Origin: Oegoconia quadripuncta
Taxonomy: Eukaryota; Arthropoda; Insecta; Lepidoptera; Autostichidae
Length of the DNA stretch: 64,000 nucleotides
Reading direction: 5' to 3'
NCBI GenBank assembly: GCA_949316235.1
Contig: OX438745.1
Span: 8,065,001-8,129,000 of the forward strand
Below the pieces are notes generated by a model. That model was not told where the DNA came from, did no database searches, and was given only the letters and a program-made list of their open reading frames with translations. Shown in pieces: positions 33,045 through 45,600 of the stretch (position 1 is the first letter of the stretch; every line of letters begins with the position of its first letter). The position numbers and the translations under genes were made by a program.

Positions 33045-33507
33045 CCTCTATCGTCATGAAAATCCCAGCACCAATCACACTGTATAACACCAAGCACAAA
33101 GTCAAAAACAAATGTGTGAACCACTTCTTCGATAATGAGCTTAGCTTGTTATAAAACCAGAAAGCTGTCTTCTCCCCAGCGCTTAGTCCACTTTTCGCCG
33201 TATTCATAGTAAAGTCTTTGAAGCCCTCAAACTGCTTGAACATAAATTCTGACGCCTTATTATGGTACATGTGCATGAAGGGGTTGAAGTAAGGATTCAC
33301 TTGGTTATCTGACATGTGAGATCCAGGGGTCCCTGGTGGTTTTCCATGATATTTTGTGGGTCCCCAGTAAATTGAAGTACCTGTCGTTGGTCCCCTTGGC
33401 AACATAGTCGCCGGTGTGTCTGGAATTTGTAGTGTAATCTTCGGCCTACTAAGCCTTTTTGGAGGCGGCGGTGCCGGGCGACTCGGGGGCAAGTCCAGAT
33501 TATCCAT
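33045..33507 (-). CDS. Probable two-pore-domain potassium channel, first coding exon (partial)
   Basis: The ATG at 33507 opens 154 codons plus one base, ending at a GTAAGT donor immediately right of 33038-33044 (minus-strand reading). Residues 6-62 are proline-rich (PPSRPAPPPPKRL) and predicted cytosolic. Residues about 131-152 form one hydrophobic helix (THLFLTLCLVLYSVIGAGIF) followed by MTIEG. A first transmembrane segment ending in an acidic-glycine pair at an exon boundary is typical of K2P channels (KCNK or TWIK-like), which carry background potassium leak at the plasma membrane. Neither pore loop is visible, because the following exons were not found and probably lie left of the window or are too short to see. 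An AT run resembling a TATA box sits about 100 bp upstream at 33610-33620. The intron next to this exon contains a TTAA-flanked element. Other membrane proteins with a single N-terminal helix cannot be excluded. Confidence 0.62.
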
Positions 33508-33966
33508 TTTTGCAGGAAAAAGTCTGTTTACGACTGCTTTAAAGAAGTCGCGCGCGCCGTAGCGCCGGCGTCGATTTTAACGTATAATGACAACAAAATT
33601 TCGCGTTAGATATATATAAATTTCCCCAACAGACGTCCGCGAGTGCTCGGCGTGACTGGACACTGATTTTATAAATAAGCCCACTGGTTAGGCAGCTTCC
33701 CGTTGTGTCATAGGTCCGTATCAGTCGGGCGGTTAACGCAAAAAATGGCTGCCAAATTATTCGTAATTCACCGAAGTGATTGGAATATGTCGCCAAAAGG
33801 TAATCAATCATTCTATACGTGAACACATATAATAGTTTAAAAATTCGAACATATTGACTGCGAGATGGATTTTCTTTTCAGAACACCTATTCATTAATGT
33901 GCGCCTATTGTAATAGGGTGTTAACACATTGTCTGCTGCGACGCAGATACAATTGAAAATCCATGG

Positions 33967-34175
33967 TTTTTTTTTTTTTTTTTTTTTTATTGAAGCGGTG
34001 GGCAAACGAGCAAGAGGCGCACCTGATGGTAAGTGTCACCGCTGCCCATAACCATCTACGGAAACGGAAGATCCGGGAAGGAATATGCTCGCTTCTTGAA
34101 GGTTCCCAGATCGTATCGGTTCGGAAAGACATCCGCTGGGAGCTTTGCGTCCGCAAACCAGTTGACCGCGTTCAA
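33967..34175 (-). repeat. Retroelement 3' end with poly(A), minus orientation
   Basis: 22 T residues, then TGAAGCGGTGGGCAAACGAG and CACCTGATGGTAAGTG. Related scraps with GCGGCAAACG are at 37005-37040 and 45750-45815. Confidence 0.6.
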
Positions 34176-34189
34176 AGCTTCAAAACAAA

Positions 34190-34591
34190 TCAAATCAAAA
34201 TATTTTATTTCATAGGATAAAATTATCACTTGAAAATGGCACTATTAATATTACATTTAAATTTACGGCTCATTCACAAAGCTGACTCCCCAGAGAAGAA
34301 CGAGCAAGAAACTCTAGGGTTGCTCTTTTAAACAGATTATGGGTTACAATTTGTGATTTCGTAATTATATGAATAATAAGACAGCTATGTCCATGCTTGC
34401 TTAACAATCAGATAGTCAGTGATTTTATAATAGCCTTTTGCTAATAATTTCTGTTTTATGATTGCTTTAAATTTATTTAAAGGCAAATTTTGAATGTCTA
34501 CTGGAACCTTATTATAAAAGAAAAACCTTTCCTTGTCCATTGTGCCCTCACAAGTAAAGAAATCGAAACAATGCAATAAATTCATTAACAT
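34190..34591 (-). pseudogene. Jockey-type LINE 3' fragment
   Basis: 68 codons include FFFYNKVPVDIQNLPLNKFK and IIKQKLLAKGYY, the usual C-terminus of insect Jockey-clade reverse transcriptases. They are followed on the minus strand by a 3' UTR and a (TTTGATT)-type tail at 34190. The 5' part is absent. Confidence 0.72.
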
Positions 34592-35186
34592 AATTTAAGC
34601 TCTATTTGCAAGGTTTTATTAAACTTATATCAGGTGCGTGGTTTCGGCACGTAAAAAGAATAAAACCAATCCATCTCCCATGGATGTCGTGAAAAGCGAC
34701 TATGGGACTTTCCACCAAAACACGTCTGTATTTGCACATTTTAACGGTGATGGGCTGAAAGGTGAATCGTGGATGTTGTTTCAAGTTATAATATTTGCAA
34801 CACCCAAACATTAAAGTTCGAGATATCTCAGGCCACCCCTTTTGGGATAAAGGTCGTGACGTGACGACTTCTTTTTATTAATTTGTGAATTTGTGGTAAT
34901 TAATTCATTTTGACATTTATGCCTGCATGTAATTTTAATCAAATCGATTAATATTATTGTTTGTATCATCTCATGAATGGGAAAGTTTCATGACACTATT
35001 TGGGTATCATTCTTTTTATTTATTTTATGTATAGAGAATCACTTTCATTTTGAAATGCATGAATCTTACAATAACGTAATAATACGATACGAGATTGTGA
35101 GATAAAATAAATCTATGCAAGTAGGTTATCAAAACTTATAATCGAATTATTGGGAATCGTTGGTATTGGCAGAGGCAAGAGGTTTA

Positions 35187-35518
35187 ACCGCCTCGGTGGC
35201 TCAATGTAAACAACATAGGGTTTACGAATCGGAGGTCGCGGGTTCGATCCCCAGCGGGGTACATATTTAGTATTCGGTTTGGTTGGTGGTAGGGCATTTT
35301 GAATGTCCGCCTGGCTAGCTACCACCATCTTCTCTAAATCTGCAACCAAACAGCGATGTTAATAGCATTGTTGTGTTCCGGTTGTCAGAGATAAGATAGC
35401 CCAAGTTCCCCAAATATTTGGGTTTCGGGGTCAGTACGCTTCCACCTTCGGCCTCACCTTCACTTAACATCAGGTGTGATTGAGGTCAAGTGCTAACCAG
35501 TTGTGAATAAAAAAAAAG
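35187..35518 (+). repeat. SINE family 1 copy, full length
   Basis: CCGCCTCGGTGGCTCAATG head, B box GGGTTCGATCCCC, complete body and A tail at 35508-35518. Confidence 0.92.
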
Positions 35519-35639
35519 GTATCATCGGGCATACAGCAACGGTGAAGAGTTGGGTGTTTGACGTTTTGCATGTGACTGGTGTGAACGCAGAACTTTATAC
35601 CACTTTACCTACTCTACTCTACTCTAAACCACAGAATCA

Positions 35640-35800
35640 AAATAATATTATAAATGCGAAGGATTGTGTGCGTTTTTTACGTCCGATTTGTATTAAATTT
35701 GGTTAATAATACTAGGACCTGTATATGTTTGAGGAACGGATTTTGATGAAATGTTCCACACGAACAAAGTCGCGGGAAACGGCTAGTATAGAATACAGCT
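35640..35800 (+). repeat. Degenerate dispersed repeat
   Basis: GGAACGGATTTTGATGAAAT and AAAGTCGCGGGAAACGGCTA resemble the AAACGG...GATGAAATTT / GTCGC pattern of 24455-24660. Confidence 0.45.
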
Positions 35801-35861
35801 TTCCACTCGCGGTTTTCGTCGCATGAAAATACTTTATAACAGATTTTTTTAGTATGAAATA

Positions 35862-36145
35862 AATAAATAAAAATAAATAAAATATCCTTGGACATATACA
35901 GACAGCGCCATCTAGTTCCACACTAAGCAACTAGGCTTGTGTTGTGGATACCAAATGGTTGATACATTATCTACACAAATACATTTTTTTTTGTAAATAA
36001 ATACATAATATACAAATGAAAAATATCCATAACTCGGGTACACATGTCCGTATTCATCATACAAACATATGCCCCTAGCGGGATTCGAACCCGCAACCTT
36101 TTGGCAAAGCAGCAGAGTTTCTAACCACTACACCAAACAGGTCGT
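35862..36145 (-). repeat. SINE family 2 copy, full length
   Basis: The reverse strand runs from CGACCTGTTTGGTGTAGTGG through GGGTTCGAATCCCGCTAGGG to an ATTT-rich tail. Confidence 0.88.
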
Positions 36146-36360
36146 AGTATGAAAGAATAGTCTATGACGCTATGACCTCTGCTAGTTTGGTTATCTCCCT
36201 GGCCAATGAGGTTTAGTCGCTAGATTGTAACAATTAAACAGACAGATACTCTGTCTGAGTTACTTTCGCATATAGCTATAGTTAAAGCTGTGATTTGAAA
36301 GGTTAAAAGGATTGATAGCGGCTTCGAATTCTACTAGAGGCAATTTGTATGATGAATAAC

Positions 36361-36410
36361 CTGGTCCTCAAGAATTTGATGTTTTTGCCATCGACTCGCT
36401 AAGAAGAAGA
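36361..36410 (+). repeat. LINE scrap (FDVFAIDSLRRR)
   Basis: AATTTGATGTTTTTGCCATC and GACTCGCTAAGAAGAAGATG match the end of the remnant at 7717-8094. Confidence 0.6.
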
Positions 36411-36595
36411 TGAATAACCGGCATGTGAACGCGAGTCATGATGTTTATATTTACTTACTAATAAATTTACCCTTGCAGACCCTCGACGTTGCCGACTTCT
36501 GGGAGTGTCCCCGGCTCCGAGGTATTGTGCCCAGTATTTAGCCATAGACACTTTAAAACTGGTCTATATTAAATACATTAAATACTCCTATTTTT

Positions 36596-36765
36596 AACTC
36601 GCATAACATAACCCGCATAATTTTAAAACCGCATAATCTTAATTTCTATAAAATGCGAACCCATAATCTTAATGTGCATTATATTAATATTCATAACAAC
36701 CACACAGCATAAATTTAATAAGTATAATGTTAGTTTTCATACTCATGAAAAATTCGAAATAACGT
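36596..36765 (-). repeat. Array of CGCATAAT-type units
   Basis: Degenerate units of about 20 bp (ACCGCATAATCTTAATTTC, ACCCATAATCTTAATGTGC) face a similar array of the opposite orientation at 37085-37220. Confidence 0.6.
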
Positions 36766-36784
36766 ACATTATACCTAGTAAGTC

Positions 36785-36835
36785 ATTTCAAATCAAATCA
36801 AATAAAGCTTCTATTTTTATATTATACGTTCAACC
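36785..36835 (-). repeat. LINE 3' tail between the facing arrays
   Basis: TTTCAAATCAAATCAAATAA with GCTTCTATTTTTATATTATA is the reverse of a (TTTGATT)n LINE terminus like that at 34190. Confidence 0.5.
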
Positions 36836-37084
36836 TAACATCGAAGGCTAAGGCGGGAGCTTCTTAACCTAACCACAGTGTCGGGGTGCTCCGACCCATC
36901 TTGCTCGCTCGCTTCGCTCGCTCGCTCGCCACAATATGATGAGCAAGTTTTATACAGCCTTAAATAACTATGTATGGGTACTCAGTAATATTTTATGTTT
37001 ATTTTTTTTTATATGAGAGGGCGGCAAACGAGCATGCGGTAAATTGTAAATTGACTTTATAAATATTAAAGTTATACTAGATAA

Positions 37085-37220
37085 TGCTATGGACATTTAT
37101 ATTATGCAATTTTATTATTATGCAGTTTTTGTATTATGTGATTTTATTATTAGGCGAATTTAATATTATACGCATTTGCGTTATGCCAAGTCTGTTATGC
37201 GAATTTATATTAGGACAATT
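37085..37220 (+). repeat. Array of ATTATGCG-type units
   Basis: Units such as TTATTATGCAGTTTTTG, TATTATGTGATTTTA and GTTATGCGAATTTATA repeat at about 20-bp spacing. Confidence 0.6.
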
Positions 37221-37828
37221 AGATTATGTCAATTAAAGGACACCCCTTTAAAACGACGTGCGCGGCTGTCTCTTCTGGCTCCATGCACGCTTTGCACAGT
37301 AGTGGGCTGTCTGTAACACTTAGGGCTGTCTGTAACCTTAGTGTTTGTTTAATAGTGGATGGCTAGACAGCACATTTTGTATTTTGCGGCGCTGGAAATC
37401 TATATAAATATACTTACATACATTAGAAAAAAATACCCGCCCTTCTAGGACAGTCGGGTAAAAATTTACAAGAGGAGGGTACCCACCCCGGCCTCAGACA
37501 AAAGGCAAGAGCTTGGCCATCTGGTAAAATTAGATTTATCACAAAAGTCTGTTCCAATTTCAAAGAAATGTTTGAAATAAACGTTGGTGATAAAATTACA
37601 TATTTATTTTTAACTGTCTTCAGTTTTGCGTATTCAATTACTAACCACTGACGATACCTGAGTCGTTGTCCTTTTTATATCTTTTGGCACGAAGTGTCAC
37701 GAAGCTTTCGCGTTAAATGCGTCATCTAATTTACGTTATAAGGGCCACATTTAAATATCTATTCATACAATATCTCTTCAAGATTATTAAGTAAACTGCG
37801 GCTTTTGCCAGCGTAGAAAAACTTTCAT

Positions 37829-37900
37829 CGTCATCATCATCAGCCCATAAACATCCCACTGCAGAGATATAGGCCTATGAGGGACATATACTAGGGAAGG

Positions 37901-37934
<34 letters not shown>

Positions 37935-38142
37935 GTATGGGTCAAGTCCACCACGCTGGCCCAAAGCGGGTTGGGGAATTTACATGCCTTAGAATTTTTA
38001 TTTCTCGGGCAGGCAGGCTTCCCCACGATGTTTTCCTTCACCATTTAAGAGCAGTCGGACAAATGCAAATAAATAATTAAACTAAATTTAAAACTCATTG
38101 GTACATGACCTGCCTGGGAATCGAACCCGGACCTCCCAAATT
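37829..38142 (-). repeat. tRNA-headed SINE family 4 copy with (TA)n
   Basis: Shares B box CCGGGTTCGATTCCC, body and GATGATGATGA end with 19522-19790; a (TA)n run at about 37904-37932 interrupts the body. Confidence 0.85.
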
Positions 38143-38427
38143 AAATTTTAATTACACGAAAGTGCAGATTAGATATCTACCTTTATTAGTCCTACATTAA
38201 TAGGTGATTGTCAAGAGTATTCCAAATAGAAATTATAAAGAAAACACTGAACCCTTAGCCGAAAATGACTTAAAACGTTTATCAAAGTGGATAATTGAAC
38301 AAGAAATCTGTTAGAAATCTATGAGAATAATAGACATTTTATTTTTGATTATTCTTAGAACTACAGAAAACTCATTGCCGAAGGCCTGGGCCTTAATTCT
38401 CGCTCACACGAGATTTCAATGTCGATA

Positions 38428-38505
38428 GACATCCATAGTACAAGCTTTGCTTAGTTTGGGACTAGATGATTGGTGTAAGTGTCCGAAATATTTATTTATT
38501 TATTA
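38428..38505 (+). repeat. SINE family 3, 3' part
   Basis: ACATCCATAGTACAAGCTTT through GTGTAAGTGTCCGAAATATT plus ATTT tail. Confidence 0.7.
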
Positions 38506-38708
38506 AGCAAGCAAGTATGCCGGCAAGCAACCCTGCTTAAAAATATTAAATGCTCCGCTCTACGCACTCGCTCCGTCGTCGGCCCTCCAATACACTTGCT
38601 CGGTACAAACAAATCAATGGTATCGTTTGTACATGTAGTTGCAGGTCATCAGAGCTCTGTATCACTGCAACCGTTGCCGATCTATTTTGATCGCCAATAA
38701 ACCGCCTT

Positions 38709-39045
38709 TAACCGCCTCCGTGGCTCAATGTAAACAACATTGGGTTTACGATTCGGAGGTCGCAGGTTCGATCACCAGCGGGGTACATGTTTAAGTACTT
38801 GGTTTGGTTGATGGTAGGGCATTTTAAATGTCCGCCTGGCTAGCTACCACCATCTTATCTAAATCTGCCGCCAAGCACCAATATTAATAGCATTGTTGTG
38901 TTCCGGTTGTCAGAGATAAGATAGCCAGTCCTCCAAATGTGTTTGGGTTACCGGGTCAGTATGCTGCCACCTTCGACATCATCTTCACTTAACATCTGGT
39001 GTGATTGAGGTCTAGTACCAACCCGTTGTGCATAAAAAAAGACAT
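38709..39045 (+). repeat. SINE family 1 copy, full length
   Basis: ACCGCCTCCGTGGCTCAATG head, B box AGGTTCGATCACC (slightly decayed), complete body, A tail. Confidence 0.92.
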
Positions 39046-41099
39046 GTCAAACTTCGCATATTGTGACGGGCAAGTGCAGAACCCTACACTGCGCGCGGCC
39101 CGACATGCACCTGGCCGGCTTTTTATATGAAATTGGCCTTACCAAACCCCTACACGAATTCATAAGCGGCATGTACGACGTCCACACACAAGGTGGACAG
39201 ACGGCGTTCCAACCGGTCACTCTGGAATTCTAAGGAGGAGGCTTATAGGAAGGCAGTGGAAGTTGTCAGCCCAGGGAAAATACGGTAAAAAATTAGCTTA
39301 GCTAGACATAATTCAGAACTGACATTGCTATCATATAGAGGTATATTAGACATGTAATTTTGAATTGATAGACATGTAAATTTAAAGCTTAAAAAAAACG
39401 AGCGCTTAGTCTAGATTTTTTTACAAAACCCTATTTTTAATTTGTATCTTAATAACAATAAATACTAACTGATATTTAATTAGGTAGACTTCTGTTAAAC
39501 ACAATTAACTTACCTATTGATGGATAAAAAACTAAGCATGTTATAGTTAGACATGCATGTGTTTTAGCTGAAAATGTCGTCGAGCTGCATTGCTTAAGAA
39601 ATAAAAATGAGAACAAATATTTTGTAAAGATAATTTCCCTAAATGTTTTGAATTTAAAGAAATACCTACCCATCATTTCAGCAAACACATTTTTCAACTT
39701 TAGCTTATTTAGTGACTTACTTGTACTTGCGTTTCTTACAAATGCTTAATTTTAAGCAATTTTTACTACACTTACAACACTTTATTAAATATTTCAAGAA
39801 AATCGCGGTTATTCGTTTTTCCGAGGTCAAACCGTATTTTCCCCGGGCTTAATGACGATGTCATCTAAGATGAAACACGTGATCCCAGTAGATTCTTAAC
39901 TACAGAAAAAGATCCCAAAGTTGGACGAATACCCCAATTTTTTTGGGTTTATTTTGTTGGTTAACTACTTAAAAAAGAGCTGTATGCATTGATTAATATA
40001 TACAACTATAAGTACAACTTTATAGCGCACTGTGTGCAGTGAAGATCGACGTAAAAGAACTTCGTAATTGTCATATTGAAAAGTTAAGATGAAATTACAG
40101 CGCAGTTGGAAGAAAAAGGATTTTTTGACGTCACCGTAAACGACGGTAGGTAACATTGATAGCATCCCATGGCGACTGTCATAATATCGACCCCCAATAA
40201 CTGTCTACCCTCAAGATCTATCTATTACATTCCAAGTTTAAGGTTCCCTCGAGTGAACGAAAACCGTACGGGTTAGAAAATCAGTTTAATATTTTGTACA
40301 TAGTTAACTGGATTGTAAGTTAGGGCACGTTGGGATATTCCCTTGTGAGTTTAAGGGTATTGTGTTGTTAATACAACACTTCTTTTTTAACCCCCGACGA
40401 AAAACGATGGACGTTATGTGTTTGACGGTGTTGAGTGTGTTTGGACCGGACGTTTGCATGGTCCGATTTGAGTGCGGTTTTTTTATATTAATGGGCAGGT
40501 TGTTTGATGAAAATCGGTTAAGCCGTTACGAACATTTGGTTTATATGAAATTCTATTTGATTGGAACTACTTTGCCTATGTTATAGGTGGGAATATTTTT
40601 GGTCATCTATTTGCTGTCGTCTATTATTGTACATAATATGGCGATTTTATTGAGTAAGAATTGGCCAAAACAATGTGAAATAAAAATTATTGTATTTCAT
40701 TTTACACTTATTCCATTTCAATTTTTTTAGTAAATATATCAATGAATACTGCTTTCTGATCGGTCGATCTTCTACTATTTACTTATTATCTATTTATTAT
40801 AACGTTAGCATTTTATTTTGGAATTTCATTTGGTTTTGCAGTTTTCACCCTCAGACGAGGCCTTGGATGGTAGGATTCGTAATTTAAAGATGGTCACACT
40901 GGTGTCATTATCAAACAAAAAGTAGTGTTACCGGTGCGAAACTTTTGATAAGATTTTGAATCTTTTCAAGCCTAGGAACGTGATAGGCACGTCATTGGAA
41001 CATTTGTGTAACTTTGAACCTTAATAAATTAAAACTAGAATTTTTTGTAACATTTTTTTGAAAATTGGCAATCCCATCCTCCGGTAAACAACACGGCTG
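39046..41099. other. Mostly unassigned; relic and dispersed repeat inside
   Basis: 39160-39220 resembles in reverse the relic at 4560-4720. 40389-40560 is a CCCCCGACGAAAAACGA-type repeat with GTCCGATTTGAGTGCGG and AAAATCGGTTAAGCCGTTAC. No exon could be supported. Confidence 0.45.
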
Positions 41100-41107
41100 C
41101 TGCACTG

Positions 41108-41758
41108 TAGGGATGAACCATAAAGGTAGGATGAACGATATGGATTCGAAAAGCTTAATATCGAAGATCCGATATTATCGACCATAAATTATCGATATTT
41201 TCGAATATCGACTACTTGTAACACTTTCCTAATGAATTCGTTTTTAAGTTTAGTGAGAAAACAATGCGACCATTTATATTCAAATTTAAAATTCAAAATT
41301 AATCAAGTAATTCGAAGTAAAACCATAATTTTGTCACGTTGTCGACTTAGTCCCGGAATGACTTTTTCGGTCGGTTTTGTATCAGCATCAAGTGAAAAAA
41401 CGCTGCTAGAGCGTTTTGGGAACCTTGCCCGCAGGCCCAATTTTATACATTTGCTGAAATTCATATTTAAAATCCATCTATTTGTTACTTACTGTTTTTG
41501 AAATAAATATATTTTACTTTTTTACCTCTATCGCTTTTGCATTTTGGCAATTTGTTATATTTACACTTACCTACGTATTTAAACCTCTCGCACTTTGTGA
41601 CCATTAAACAATTCGTCCACTGGACATTTTGTCACGTTTACGACTCAGCCTCGGAATTCCGAATAATAACGATATTCCGATTTTCTATTAAAAATATCGA
41701 TATTTTGGTCTTAATATCGATATTTCACCAATATCGAAAAATATCAGCTTCCCTACTA
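41108..41758. mobile_element. hAT-like element upstream of KCTD9
   Basis: CTGCACTG is duplicated exactly at 41100-41107 and 41759-41766. The ends TAGGGATG and, reversed, TAGTAGGGAAG are short imperfect inverted repeats. ATATCGATA-type palindromes cluster near both ends. A 90-codon open stretch inside has no transposase motif. Confidence 0.75.
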
Positions 41759-42100
41759 CTGCACTGAATGCAAACTTAAAATGTGAATGCAAGAAAACAA
41801 ATTATTGATTGTTGGTTGCTTGTTAAAGTTCGTTCTAATGGCAGAATCATCCATTGTCAAACAATAACAGAACACTGTTACTCCTAAGTATAAAACAAAA
41901 CCTCTAAGAAGTGAAGTCACAAGTGATGGTTTTATTTATATTATGTTTGCAAGTTGTTTGTTTTATTCCTAAAATAATTTTTTAACAGGTAAGTTAACTA
42001 TTCTGAGGTTATGTAGTCTCCGAGGACTCAGCCAAGGAGCGAAGGTTGTTACAATACTCGCGGTTTGGTAGATCTTCGTTTGGACATAGAAGATTTTAAG

Positions 42101-42677
42101 ATGCTGAGGCGGGTGTATGTTTACACAGATAAATCTGAAAAAGAGGGCAGAGTAATGACCCTCAATGAATTAGAAATTATAAATATTGATATGTTTCGAA
42201 GCAAACTAGAGCGAGAATTTGAGCATTCTTTTGGAGATATATTCGATACAAATGGCTGCATTGTTAGCGATTTGCAAGTCATACGTGATGATGAGAAGTT
42301 ATATTTGTCGAAGGAAACAGAAGGTGCCCCTGAGTTGTGTGCTATCGGGAGTTCCATGCACAAATTTGCCATTTACGAGGCCAAAAAGCCATGTGACAAG
42401 CATGTCTCTGACTGGATAACATTAAATGTTGGCGGTAGACACTTCACAACGTCTCGTTCTACTCTGTTAGCTAAAGAACCGTTATCCATGTTGGCTAGGA
42501 TGTTTGCTGATGATAATAACGTAATGTACCCCAGTGCGATAGACTATACTGGAGCATACCTCATTGACAGAAGCCCTGAATATTTTGAACCAATACTGAA
42601 TTATTTAAGGCATGGTAATGTTATATTGGATAATCATGTCAATCCTAAAGGTGTTTTGGAGGAAGCTGTGTTTTATG
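42101..42677 (+). CDS. KCTD9: KCTD9 coding exon 1
   Basis: Encodes the start codon, the N-terminal domain and the entire BTB/T1 core through VLEEAVFYG. It ends one base into a glycine codon before a GTAAGG donor. The intron that follows (about 1.6 kb) holds a SINE1 fragment at 43303-43488. Confidence 0.93.
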
Positions 42678-45600
42678 GTAAGGAAATATGTAATAGAGTA
42701 CTTATTGATATTTTAATTTTTCAATACTTTAAATTCAACTGCCCCAGGGAGGGTTTTTGAGTGTATGTAGATTGTGTTACCTCCTGTAGCCTAAACAGTT
42801 TGACCAATTTTTAAGTGCAATGTGTTATTAGATTCGACTTGCCTGCCGAGTCATAGGAGATTTTATGGTAACCAATTCAACATTTATATATGGTCTAATT
42901 TATTAGTCCTGTGCTTGTGTAGGTCCAAAGTATTTCAAATAATTGTTTATAAAAATAATAAAATTGTCTTATTCATTTTTCATTCATTCAAAATTCATTG
43001 AAGGCACTGCGGAGTGTAATCAGAGACAGATATTTTCACAACAGCAAATAAAATCAGGGGCACATCTGTTTGAGTACCCTAGGAGCATTGGCGTGTCTTC
43101 CATACAGGCAGAAAGGCAATGCCTATCCTAGAAAATTGTAGGCTTTCCTTGAAATACATTGTCAAAGCAGCTGATTCATACTGATATGAACAGAAAATAT
43201 TCTAAACAGTTGCGAAGACACCTTGTGAAGCGATGTAGTTTTAAAAAATAACTTGTTGACTTCCAATAAGTGATATTTTTATTATTGTATAAAATATGGG
43301 GAAGGGAATTTTAAATGTCCACCTGGGGCTACCACCATCTTATCTAAATCTGCCGCGAAGCAGCAATGTTAATAGCATTGTTGTGTTCCGGTTGTCAGAG
43401 ATAAGATAGCCAGTTCCACCTTCAACCTCATCTTCACTTAACAGCAGATGTAATTGAGGTCAAGTACCAACCCGGAGCGCATAAAAAAATAATTGATTTT
43501 TGTATTTTTTCTGATATAATAGCAAATTTTATCATTCTGTCTATCCTGTGACAAACGTTATGCATGAACTGCCTAGGAGTAACTTAGGAGAGGACTTGAT
43601 TGGAGTTGTTGTTTTATGAGAAAAAACTATCAACAATGATGTAAAATGTACTTTGATAGGAGATTGTGAATGACCTGATGATGACCTCTTTGATGTAGTG
43701 GTTAGAGACCCTGACCAGTTAGACCACTATGTCTAGAGGCACATTATAACATTTGATCCCTAGTTGAAAAGATAAGATCCGTAAACATACCGATTTTGTC
43801 GTATTTGCCTATCTATAATTTGCCCACAGACAATAACGTGTATGGAATGCGTACATGGAAATATTTGTTGCCAAATATTTTAAATGAATTACCTACGAAA
43901 ACCTTAGAGAGTTTAAATAAAGAAAATTACTAAAGACTTTTTACCTTGAATTCATGAAATTTTTGTAATAATATGTAGGATTATAATTATTTATAATAAA
44001 TACAAATAGTGTAAAGGTATTGAGTGCGATTTGGATGGGTGATAAAATTCTAATCGTAATGACTTGTAGAAAAAGACAAACAAATCCGTTCATCCATTTT
44101 GCAGTGATTGAGCAATAAAGAAACAAACATCCAAACTTTCAGATTTAAAATGGTAGTTAGAAGTTGGATTTTGGAATTGTTTTTTTTTATGTTAGCTATT
44201 TATAAAAAAAAAAAATCATAAAATGAGTTGAAGTCTAAATATAATAATACAAGTTAAATTAAACATTTCCAGGTATAGATTCAATGAAGCCACAACTATA
44301 CAAGCTGATAGAGGAACAGATAAGCAACAGTAGCAATAACCAGGCTCTAACTCGGATTGATGTTGTCCGGTCCATTATCATGACATCGACACAATCTGAC
44401 CTGAGATTTCAGGGAGTTAATCTATCTGGGGCCGACCTGAGTAGACTAGATTTGAGGAATATTAATTTTAAGGTAAATTATTTTGACATTTATTGTCATT
44501 GTTAACATATTCCAGAACCCAGCCCACTAAAACAACTGCTATACATTGCAAAATAGTTATTTAAAAGAAAAAAGGTATAGGATTGCACATGTCACAACAC
44601 AACTATGCGAAATTGATGCATTTACTTCACCCTTAAATTTTCAAAATAAAGTCACCACTTTCTTGCTCTCCCTTAACTATATCTTTCTTTGTATGATTAT
44701 TATATAATATTATTAATATTACAGTATGCCATCCTTTCCCGTTGTAATCTCAGTGGTGCCAATATGTCTTACTGTTGTCTGGAACGTGCTGACTTGTCAC
44801 ATGCAAACCTTGAAGGTGCTCAGCTTCTCGGAGTCAAAGCTTTGTGTGCAAATATGGAAGGTAATTCAATAATTTACATAGCGGATGGAAGATAGTGAAC
44901 TAATAAATGATATTAAAATTAAAGTTATAATTTTCAGGTGCCAATTTAAAAGGATGCAACATGGAAAACCCTACTGGAACAAGAGCTGTTATGATGGAGG
45001 GAGTCAATCTCAAAGGTGAGTTACATGTAAGTTATATGTAATAGAAAATCGAAAGTAGATGGTTACTTATAAGCACTGCGAAATTTTATTTTCTAGTAAC
45101 TAAGGCAAGAAAACCAAGCAAGTTCTGTATATAATTTTGGTGCTTGGATGAAATCTCGCATATTAGAAATCACCAAATAAATACCACTTTAATTTAGCTA
45201 TCTAACACATAATCTTCGAAAAGACTGAATCAAACAGGGCCTAATATCCTCAAAAATATGAACTTTCTAAGAAAAGATTGTATTTATGCATTGGTTTAAT
45301 AACCATTCTTGCGCTGTAATGCCACAGACGGACAAAACCCTCAAACTGTATGCTCTATCTCGTTTCTACCGTTCACTTTTGGCAAAAGCGAAGGAAAAAT
45401 TCCACAGATTCCTAAGCATTTTTGTTTTTTTTTTAATCTTTTATGCGCAAACAAATAAAATGTACAAAAACGTAAGAAGTGAGTGAGTGACTATCATTGT
45501 ATGGTTGTAGAAAAAGTAATAAATAAAATTGCAAAGCAATGCAAGCGAGTTTCATCATACTAGATAGCACAAGTCTTGTTAAAAGAAATCAAGGTCAGGT

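Noticed and set aside
36895..36935. GCTCGCTCGCTTCGCTCGCT run as a regulatory site
   Set aside because: Low-complexity sequence, often seen in repeats; no supporting context.
41232..41501. 90-codon frame in the hAT-like element as a transposase remnant
   Set aside because: No hAT catalytic or dimerisation motif is visible.
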